Part shown: positions 22,546-32,900 of the stretch, piece by piece | Layout of the letters: each line of letters begins with the position of its first letter | How positions within the stretch are numbered: position 1 is the stretch's first letter | DNA from: Siphonodentalium dalli | Lineage: Eukaryota > Mollusca > Scaphopoda > Gadilida > Siphonodentaliidae | Direction: 5' to 3' | Assembly (NCBI GenBank): GCA_032622095.1 | Contig: CP136067.1 | Coordinates: forward strand, 174,008,556 to 174,072,555 | Length of the DNA: 64,000 nucleotides | The notes under the pieces: generated by a model | What the model was told of the DNA's origin: nothing | The model's database searches: none | Seen by the model: only the letters and a program-made list of their open reading frames with translations | Made by a program: the position numbers and the translations under genes

Positions 22546-22648
22546 AATAGCCACTCATTTTAAGGTCGAACTTTATTTCTTTGTAAATGATACCATTTTA
22601 CGAAGACAGAATATTCTGGCGCCATTCTAATTCATATTAACTTGTCAG

Positions 22649-22905
22649 GTCCATTGTATAATTGTCTGGTGATCCCCTTAGACGATGAACAGTTAGATAA
22701 ATATGCACTTGCGGAATTTATCTCTTCGAATAGCACCCGAATAAAATCAAACCATTTCAAATCAGTACCGGAATACTCTGATCAAACGCGCGATAATCTA
22801 TATAGTTTCTTCACTATAGTTGAATTATTTTCAGAAACGGCTCTTGATCAGAATATCAGTGCACGGCATATGATCTCAATTCCAAGTAGTGGGGCGGATA
22901 AATGA
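22649..22905 (+). other. Unrecognised exon-like ORF downstream of gene B
   Basis: Preceded by TTAACTTGTCAG, which could be a splice acceptor. The frame then stays open for about 85 codons (PLYNCLVIPLDDEQLDKYAL ... SIPSSGADK) to a TGA. The same frame is open in unit 2 (59441-59697), with no indel. However, most base differences between copies change the amino acid, so purifying selection is not evident. The hydrophobic/aromatic pattern is loosely like a fibronectin-III strand region of a receptor; this is weak. No upstream exon is identified. Confidence 0.25.
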
Positions 22906-23068
22906 AAAATCGTGCATTTTATGGTAAAAGCGCCAAATTGGCATATATCTACAGCACATGAATATAAGTCAATTAGGATATCATGCCAAAAGTGGTTCGC
23001 TCTCTTTCTCCGTATACTATGTAGTTTGGCGTACTGGACTTCGTACCAAGTATAATTTTGCAGAATGT

Positions 23069-24140
23069 TATATGCCTCTAGACAAATGTATATTTGTTTT
23101 ATATGCCTCTAGACACATGTATATTTGTTTTATATGCCTCTAGACACATGTATATTTGTTTTATATGCCTCTAGACACATGTATATTTGTTTTATATGCC
23201 TCTAGACACAATGTCATGTATATTTGTTTTGTATGCCTCTAGAAACATGTATATTTGTTTGATATGCCTCTAGACACATGTATATTGTTTTATATGCCTC
23301 TAGACACATGTATATTTATTTTATATGCCTCTAGACACATGTATATTTGTTTTATATGCCTCTAGACACACATGTATATTTGTTTTATGTGCCTCTAGAC
23401 ACATGTATATTTGTTTTATATGCCTCTAGACACATGTATATTTGTTTTATATTCCTCTAGAGACACATGTATATTAGTTGTATATGCATCTAGACACACA
23501 TGTATATTAGTTTTATATGACTCTAGACACATGTATATTAGTTTTATATGCAAATAGAGACACATGTATATTAGTTTTATATGCCTCTAGACACACATGT
23601 ATATTAGTTGTATATGACTCTAGACACAATGTATATTAGTTTTATATGCCTCTAGACACACATGTTTATTAGTTTTATATGCAAATAGAGACACATGTAT
23701 ATTAGTTTTATATGCCTCTAGACACACATGTATATTAGTTGTATATGACTCTAGACACAAGTATATTAGTTTTATATGCCTCTAGACACACATGTATATT
23801 TGTTTTATATGCTTCTAGATACACATGTATATTTGTTGTATATGCCTCTAGACACACATGTATATTTGGTTTATATGACTCTAGACACATGTATATTTGG
23901 TTTATATGACTCTAGACACATGTATATTTTGTTTATATGACTCTAGACACATGTATATTTGTTTTATATGACTCTAGACACATGTATATTTGTTTTATAT
24001 GACTCTAGACACATGTATATTTGTTTTATATGCCTCTAGACACATGTATATCTGTTGTATATGCCTCTAGACACATGTATATTTTATATGCGTCTAGACA
24101 CATGTATATTTTATATGCCTCTAGACACATGTATATTAGT
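23069..24140 (+). repeat. 30-bp minisatellite, about 35 copies
   Basis: Unit TATATGCCTCTAGACACATG plus TATATTTGTT, with several variant types (GACTCTAG, GCAAATAGAG, ATTAG for ATTTG) in blocks. Unit 2 has a single unit at about 59866-59895, which looks like the unexpanded state. Confidence 0.95.
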
Positions 24141-24171
24141 TTTGTCGTTCGTATTGAGATGGATATGGTAT

Positions 24172-24608
24172 ATGTGACCCGCCATATCAAATCCAGTCGT
24201 AAGTCGGGAATTTTTTTACCCTGTGCCAATGCATTCTCTTATATATGCGAGTCGCCCATATGTCGCCTCGCATATATAAGAGAATGCATTGGCCTAACAA
24301 TTTTTTACAATTTTAATTATTTTTTCTTGTATTCTTTAACAATTTTATAATTTTACCCATACAGAGCCCCAGACAAACATGAGCAGACGACACTCTTCTA
24401 TATGCTTCTATATATGTGTGGGGCTCCCTGCAGGGTAATGGATGTTTTTTATTTTATGTCCTAAAAAATGTATAAAAAATTGTTAGGTCAATGCATTCTC
24501 TTATATATGCGAGGCGACCCATGGTCGACTCGCATATATACGAGAATGCATTGGCACAGGGTAAAAAAAATCCCGACTTACGACTGGATTTGATATGGCG
24601 GGTTACAT
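24172..24608. mobile_element. Palindromic-arm MITE copy 5, complete, alternative termini
   Basis: TIR TGTGACCCGCCATATCAAAT / ATTTGATATGGCGGGTTACA, continuing through CCAGTCGTAAGTCGGGA and ACCCTGTG, then palindromic arms at 24226-24292 and 24488-24554. The spacer has an inner hairpin (AGAGCCCCAGAC / GTGTGGGGCTC). The empty site is seen in unit 2 at about 59917-59925 (GGATATGGTATGTTTGC). Confidence 0.85.
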
Positions 24609-24859
24609 ATTTGCAATTTTCATGTTCAATCTCCAGTAGTTATTCATTAAAATTATCATGTATATGAATGTCAATACGTTTAGGAAAATAATGATATATA
24701 AACCAACTCATTTATCAGATATAAATCCCTCTCAAACAATCAGATATCAATTGGCCCATGTGTGTTACACACGGGGGTATGTGGCGTGCCCATTCTACAT
24801 AGACCACTGTTATGTTCAGCATGGCACTACGCAAAGACAAGGGCAGCTGTCGAATCCGT

Positions 24860-25685
24860 TAGTATTGAATTGAACACGAATGTGTTTAATCTCAATAAAC
24901 GATATAATAATATAACACAGTGTTGATATAACATAGCATAAATATGAAAGGTTAACTCACTTAATTTTCGAATGCCCAGATGACATTTTACACGACATAT
25001 TCCATATTATAAACCACTTGAAAGAGGAACCAAAATTATATATATTCCACCAGAATACGTACAGCTGTGGCCTAGAAGTGTCCACCAAGTGAAAGAGATT
25101 CTCAGATTCACCCTAAGATTTCTCCCGTTATTTACCACAGAATGCATCATAATTCTCAACTAAGAGATAGAGTTATTCTCATTCCATTGAGAATATTAAA
25201 CTGGCAGTACATACCAGATCGAAATTAAACACTGAACACGCGTCGGTTGACTCGGTACCTTGACACAAAACAAAATGTGCACAGTTTATTCGATCCGATA
25301 AGTTGATAATGCAATGTCTTGGAGCTTCCTCTTTCAAAGGGTATATAATATGGAATATGTTGTATATAATGTGATCTGATCATTAAGAATTAAGTGGGCC
25401 TTTAAAGATGTTTGATTTGACACCATCAATCCTCTATCTGTACGTTCTCTGTACTAGACAATAATGATATCGGACCCAAGAGGTCATTACTATGAGGTTT
25501 TAATGACCAGATATGGACTTAACTTCCATAAACATTAAAAATGTGCAGTATGTGTATACATTTCTATTTAAACATTGCCTCAATGGCGTAAAGAATAAAT
25601 TGAATTGTTAGCCACTTCAAGCTCCCCGTGTGCACCAAAGCACATCGCTATACATAATACCACCATAGATAGCATGGATATATCT
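24860..25685. other. Intergenic between unit 1 and gene C, no gene seen
   Basis: AT-rich, unique-looking sequence with no ORF of substance or obvious repeat. It is the distal 5' flank of gene C. Confidence 0.5.
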
Positions 25686-25738
25686 TGTGACCCATGAGTG
25701 TAGTCGTCGCTTAATTCTGCATTGTTTAAAAGTAAACA
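25686..25738 (+). promoter_or_regulatory. Conserved upstream block of gene C
   Basis: GTGACCCATGAGT, CGCTTAATTCTGCATTGTTT and AGTAAAC match the block upstream of gene A in order and spacing, about 105-155 bp before the ATG. B and D have a looser AATTAATAATTGCATG at a comparable distance. Confidence 0.4.
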
Positions 25739-25779
25739 AATCGCTTACTCTATTGAACTTGCTGTAACATTGAAGCTAG

Positions 25780-25787
25780 TATAAATA
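25780..25787 (+). promoter_or_regulatory. TATA-box candidate of gene C
   Basis: TATAAATA 54 bp before the ATG. Gene A has CTTATATGA in the homologous position. Would place the start of transcription near 25810. Confidence 0.45.
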
Positions 25788-25840
25788 AGTACTTTTAGCT
25801 CTCCGTGTAGTCGGCTAGGAGAGTCTGAGTTTCACACAAC

Positions 25841-26216
25841 ATGGCGTTTGTTGGAGCTTTCTCAATATTTGCTGTGCAGAATATTTCTCTGATATTGGTG
25901 TTAATCGTAGTGATACTTCTTGGATATCTGACACTACTGTGTCGGCCGAGGCGCAACCTGCCGCCGGGACCCCCGCGGTTACCCCTCATTGGGAACCTGT
26001 TAGATCTCAGGGGCATGGATTTCAGGGATCTGTTTGCTGACTGTAGGCGGAAGTATGGCGATGTATTCTCTTTACAAATATTCCATAAAGTGATTATAGT
26101 AGTTAATGGATACGAAACACTCAAAGATATGTTCGTCAAGGGTGGGGATAAATTCTCGGATAGACACAGGAGCGATGTATATGAAGCTGCTACATATTCT
26201 AACGTTGAAACTGAAG
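25841..26216 (+). CDS. Gene C exon 1
   Basis: 376 bp, MAFVGAFSIF to NVETE plus one base. Donor GAAG then GTTTGT. Near-identical hinge region to gene A. Confidence 0.9.
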
Positions 26217-29200
26217 GTTTGTATTACATACACTGTGAAAAAGTCCCGTAAACTTTTACGGCATAAAGTACCGACAGCTATGATACCGTTGGAATCAACA
26301 GTAATTATTACGGTATAATCCGTATATATATAATTGTTCGGTAAATTCATAAAGTAAATACTCACGTAAAACTTTACGGCATACAGTACCGTTAGAATAA
26401 ACTGCAAACATTGCGGTGAATTCCATATTAATAATTGAACGGTAAATTCCATAAATTCCTGCCAACTGCTTAACTACCTTATTGTTTTCAAACAATTGCT
26501 TCCACATTGCTAACATTAACTGATCAGTTTTGTCGACATCGGAGGTGAGGGTGTTGATATTATGCTTGCAAGTGGAACTCGACGCTCGCTTGATAACAGG
26601 TAATCGGAAGATGAATTTTCTTCGAGAAGGAATTCCAGTTGGGTTTCAACTTTTACACGACCATTCTCTGACTTCCATTTCATTTATCTGTGTGTCCATA
26701 CTCTCTTCTGTGTAGTGGACAGAAGGGCCCGATTCTTCATCACAGGTTTAAACCTGGTCCACGTAAACCGCCGTGAGTCAGCAAAATCCGTGGTTTAAAC
26801 CCGCGACTGCGGTTCTAAGTGACGCATTCGTCATTTCTGGTTTAAACCTGGTCCAGCCAGACCTGTGGTTTAGCAGTAGTGTCTCTGTATCGTCGAGATA
26901 ATTAATCGTACTTTCCTAATGCGGACCGCCTCGTTTTTATTGATTGCGAAAATCAATAATTACGACAGCGACCATATTTTTATTGGAAATTTATAAGCGA
27001 GAAGACCTCACACCTATAAAACGTGTGGGTATCAGGTTTTGTCAATTTCGATATTTTTTTTGCGTTTTATAAGCTTAAACCGGCAACTAAACCATCTAAT
27101 TCAGCGGTCCAGCTAAACCAGCTTTACCGAGGCTAAACTTGAGATGACGAATCCGTCTTTTCTTCATCGCTGTTTAGAATTGTCAAACAATCAATCAAAG
27201 GGTGGAGGCATCGTGGAGCTGTAAATTATCTCGAGTGAGGGCGTGTCTAAGTGGCTGCCGACTGATGTTATCATGTCACAGTTGATTCATTCGCACGCGA
27301 GCTTTGCTCAGATATGGACATGTTCCTTCAGTATGATGTTTACAACTATCTTGTGGTTACTTTTTTGGCTTGTGGCAATCATAAATACTGGTGTTTCTAC
27401 GAATTCATTTGAATGGTTCAACACCAACACGATGCTACTGCATGACCAGATATACTATACACATAGTTTGCAATCCTAAACTTATATTGCTATATGAGTC
27501 AAACTTGATAACTTATTTTGATGTAGATCATGCCACAAAGCTCTACTCTGGCTCCGCCCATAAATTCCCATAATATTCCACCAGTTCAAAACCTGGGAAC
27601 TTTTTGATTTTCTGCATGACGGAAAATTTATTACATTGAAAAAAAGCAACGCATGTAATATATTTCTTTATTAAAAGCTGTGCCTCTGTATAGTTGCCCA
27701 CTTCAAACAGTTCAGATGCCGCTTCTGGTGTGTATTCATAAGCAAATTGCTTTTACTTGACTGACCTCTTGGTCCAGGATTGACTCGATTATGGAGCCTT
27801 TATTCAGCGTCAGATGGGCATGCGGTCCCTTCGTGCGACATGAGCCTACGTCACATTTGCGCACATTTTGATCATTTGAACATTTTAATTAAAAAAAAAT
27901 TTAATTAAATTTAAAACAAACAAATATTAATTTTATATATTGTTACTTGTTAGATATAACTCCTTACTCAATTTAACAACACAATTTAAAAAAAAAAAAT
28001 TAATTCGATTATTCTTATTTTTAAATCAGTTTTAGAACAGGTGCGAACAGACAAACAGACATACAGCTCCTATACTCTTCAATATATACAGATATACATG
28101 TAAATACACAAAATTTTGTCTTTGCGGGTAGAACATCTTGCAGAAAATCAATCACAAACGAAGTGATAAACAGCGCGTGAAGCTCGTGTTGAGAAACATG
28201 CCCGTTGTCAGATTGATTTAAACCCACAAAGAGATCGGATTAATGGTCCATGAGCGATACTCATTTCTCAATGAAAAATCGTGCACGCGTTCGCGATGAT
28301 TTATGACATGTCAATAACCATTATATCGGCTTGTCTTTTGGTCCGATAGGTGAGAGGGTAGTTTGAATGTATGCTCATATCACCAAATCGAGTTGTCAAT
28401 TCGTTGGTAACTGAACGACAAAAAACGCCCCCTTAGACCCGGTTTGGCTGGACCGCCAATGTAGGTTTAATCCAGGTTTAAACTCGGAGGTTTAAACCGG
28501 AGATGACGAATCCGGCCAAGACGTTCATCACACTAACAGTAGCCATCTCACATCCCTGTTGTAAATCGAGCCAACATCTCTCCACGGTGCTCACAAGCTC
28601 AATACAGCTCTCGGGATTGTCATCATCTACTTCCTGCATAACTTTAATATAATTAATTATGACACCAGTTAAAACGTCTGGTCCGCCATATTTTTGATCA
28701 AGTATCGTTATTGGTAATCGTCGTCTACGGCTAAAACGGTAGTGCACGCTTCTCAGATCTGGAAACTCTTTCAGGCAAATGTGTCTTCTCTGAAACATGA
28801 GAGCATTTTGCCTTTTAAAGTCTCTCAAAACCCCAGGATATGTTCTAACATTGCCAGAAAAATGTGGAGCCTCAAGATTTTTGTATCATGAGTGCCTGGT
28901 TGCTTAAGTCGTCTTGCGTTTAATATCGATGGGCGCAACTTCTTTCTGATGTCTTCTCACAACACACTCAATGTCACATAATTGTTTATATACCCTGCCT
29001 ATATCGAACGTGAGTTCCTGAGTTGTCACCCCACTTTGGAGCCAATAGATTCGAGTGCACATCATTTTTTTTATGGAATATTCCCACCAGATCTAGTTAT
29101 CTTCTGGTAATGCAAATGTACAGATGGTTCATTTATGGTGTCAAATCTGACAGGACATCTTGTGTTTACAGCGATAACGAGGTTTAGATCTAGTAGGCAT

Positions 29201-29857
29201 TTCAATGCAGCACGAGTCGTGGGGGAAAATTTCCAATGTCCGTGTTGGAGTGAGAAAGCTTTATGTTCCATGATTTGTGTTGATGTAATACTATGCTCTG
29301 CGGACAATTTTCACTATTAACGTTATAACATATTGATAAATATTTATCTATTTCTATTTATATCGCTCACGAATCGTCTATTTCATTAACGGCGGTTCAA
29401 TTTTATTAAAGGTCTACCATAGTATTTGGCATAAAATAATTTAGAATTTCCTGAGCCGGAAACATTATCTACAATCTACATCATTAGTATCAAACAGTCA
29501 TCGCGAAACTATCCATTAGTATCGAAAACAATTTTGTTGCGAGGGAAGCATGGACGCCATTTATATAACGTGTTGCTAGGCTGACAATAATACTCAAAAC
29601 GTGTTAAAACTTTTAAATGGTGTCCCATCGGACTGGACATCTTTAAGATTCAATTTGATCAATCGTTCCATGAATCTATGCGGCAACGTACAGTTGTTTA
29701 GTTCTCTCCAAACAATCACGATGGTAATTTAGATGAGACTGTGTTACAGTATTCAAATATCGGTCGGAATGTTACGTTGTGGTATATCACGGGTGGTAAA
29801 TGTTTGGGGTGTTGTTCGTGCCAAGAAACATATACGTTCTGTTGCAAATTGTTTTTA

Positions 29858-29901
<44 letters not shown>

Positions 29902-32900
29902 TCTTAGTAGATATTTTCAGTCGAACAAGCCAATATCGGTGAGTTGTCTGGCATATCTGTTTTGACATACATGTATGTCGTTGTCACTATGTTATGCCCG
30001 AGGCGGATAACATGCATAATGCCTGAATCGAATAGTCTTCATTGGTAATCCTTGGGTCCAAAGACCATTGGTAAAGGAATATGATGTCCTATTGAATATC
30101 AATTGCTATGGAAGAATGTCAAAAAGTTGTCACTCACTCCGTTCAAGCATGCTTCAATAATAAAGATGGTGGATCCAAAACTTACCAATCAGTCAGACCA
30201 CTGCGCAAAGGGGGGTCAGCAATCAAAAAAAATACAGCCTCCCTCCCTCTTCTAAAAAAAGAGATCTATTTGCTGAGAAGTGAGAACACAGATAATTTAT
30301 TTGTATTTTAATGGTCCATAATTTTAATGGTCCATAACTAGACTAGTGCTGAAGGGGTCACCATCTTAATGCATCACGCGATGTGCGGTTGAGAACCCAG
30401 CTTAATATTTTGTGCGGCCAAGAACCTCGCTTAACAAATCAGTCCGGTTGAGTACCTTACTTTACAAAATCTCAAGATTCCCGATACCATCTGCTAAATT
30501 GCTTTTATTTTTGGAGAATTCCAATGTCCAAAACAAAATGAAAATGCAAGCTGGTGTGACATAAATTAATTCAGGGGGGATCAATGCATATTAATTTTTA
30601 TTTGCCCTTAAGCGCAAATGATTGGCTCTTAAGCGCAAATGATAGAGGTTATTTGCGCTTAAGCGTAAATAAATAATAAATGTGAAAAGGGCCTCCCATA
30701 CAACTCAATTGCGCTTAAGTGCAATTCAATTAGAATTAATCGCAATTCAGTTGCGCAAATCAATTATGATTAAGCGGCGAAATGCAATTATTTAATAAAT
30801 GATTACTTGCTCTTAACTTGCTTATATAAAAGCACAATTATATTGCACTTAAGTCCAATTATTTAATCAATGTGAAAACCGGCTCGAACACATACATGTA
30901 TAGTACCCAATTAAATTCCACTGCATTTATATCATTGCAAAAGTTTGAACGGCGATAACAAGAACAACTAGAATGAAACTGTAATTGCACAGCAATTTCG
31001 ATACTTCCATGTTCGCCAATGACGGAAATTGTGTCACGTGATAACGCTTCAGTTTTCAGGAGACACATATCAGTATGGTGATACTGTAGCTCATAGTAAT
31101 ACTCGGCAACCACAGATTCTGTCCACCAAATTTATTCAATATCTGCACCAAAAACAATTTGAGATACATACCAACATACCGGAAGTGAAATCAGTAAAAT
31201 GTATCATATATAGGTAGTACCCACACACCATCCCATACCGCTACCCATAGTAACTTATGCGCCACATGCGCGCGTATATAGGTAGTAAACAACCCACCAC
31301 CCCATCCCGCCACCAATAGTATTTTATGCTCTCGTATATTGGTAGTACCCAATCATCATCCCATCCCGCCACCCATAGTATCTTATGCGCCGCAGGCGAT
31401 AGTATATAGGTCGTACCCAACCACCATCCCATCCCGCCACCCATAGTATCTTATGGGCAATATGCGCTCGTATATTGGTAGTACCCACCTACCACCCCAT
31501 CCCGCCACCTATAGTATATCATGCGCCACAGGCGCTCGTTTATATGTAGTACCCACCCACCACACCATCCCGCCACCCATAGTATCTTATGCACCGCAGG
31601 CGTTCGTATATAGGTAGTACCCACCACCACCCCATCCCGCCATCCATAGTATCTTATGCGCCGAATGCGCTCGTATATAGGTAGTATATCATTATAGAGC
31701 GCAGATGATGATGCACATAATGCAAAAAGTCCCAACCCAATATCTCAAGCCCTTCTGGATTCCGTATAAAGAGCGTTCTTTTATCCTTCGACCAGTAGCA
31801 AACTGTTTAACCGGAAGTGTGACCCCTATCATTTTTCAGTATTTTAGAACACACATACAGGCGCAAATAATGAAAAAAATCGGAACCCGATATGTCGAGA
31901 CATTTTGGAGAAGATACGCTAAAAACAATAAAACAGATAAAGAGCGTTGTTTCCTAATGTCATGGTCATCAAATTTTCATGTTAGCGGCTCGACTGCACG
32001 TTCTCAATGGCTATGCATGTACGAAAATTCAAATCAATTGGCAAAGCCGTTTTGACGATATAAGAAATCAAACATCGATTTTGCAGTTTTGCAAGTCATT
32101 CTAGGGGTCCGAAAACCCCATAAAAATCAGGTTTTTAAGCAGCCATAACTCGATAAGTTTAAGTCCGATTAAACAAATTTGAGTGGAATAGTGGTCAGCG
32201 ACAATTGAAGATTATGTCCACCAAATTTCATCAAAATAAGGGCCAAAAGAGTTTGGATATACATACCCACACGCCCGTTCTCCCAAACCGGAAGTGATAT
32301 CCGTTCATTATATATATCATTCGAGAGCGCAGAATTTGCTGCAGATCATGCAAAAAGTCCCAACTCGATATTTCAAACCATTCTGGATTTCCTATAAAGA
32401 GCGTTATTTATACTTCGACCAGTAGCGAACTTTTAAACCGGAAGTGCGAACCCTACCATTTTTCGGTGGTACATAACACATATAAATGCGCAAATAATGA
32501 AAAAAGTCCGAACTCGATATCTCAAGCCGTTTAGGAGTAGATACGTTAACAACAATAAAACAGATAAAGAGCGTTGTTTCCAAAGGTCAAGGTCAGACGA
32601 AATTCCCTATTAGTGCATCGACTGCATATGTTCAATGCCCATGGAGGTATGGAATTTCAAATGAATTGGCCAAGCCGTTTCGACGACAATAGTAATCAAA
32701 CATCGATTTTGAAATTTTTCAAGGCATTTTAGGGGCACGAAAACCCCATAAAAACCAGGTTTTTAAACAGCCATAACTCTCGAAGTTTATGTCCGATATT
32801 TAAAATTCGAGTTGCATAGTAATCAGTGGCAACTACTGATGACGTCCACCAAATTTCATCAAAATCTGCCCCAAAATAGTTTTGAGATACATACCCACAC

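Larger units (their letters stand above)
12661..24859 (+). repeat. Segmental duplication unit 1 (contains gene B)
   Basis: Begins GACGGGTCCCTGCGCTAAAG and ends GCTGTCGAATCCGT. The same sequence runs in the same orientation at 48704-60143. Coding exons, introns and flanks align throughout, interrupted by unit-specific insertions. Unit 1 is about 12.2 kb and unit 2 about 11.4 kb. Confidence 0.9.

Noticed and set aside
23069-24140. CRISPR array or repeat-protein gene
   Set aside because: No spacers; the open frames with repeated YASRHMYIL-type peptides are by-products of a 30-bp minisatellite with in-array indels.
27243-27573. Hydrophobic 60-78-codon ORFs
   Set aside because: Single-copy, overlapping in different frames, no recognisable family, within a repeat-rich intron.
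31205-31735. Minus-strand repetitive protein ORFs (67 and 94 codons)
   Set aside because: They follow the 68-bp minisatellite, change frame between units, and have no start context or homology.
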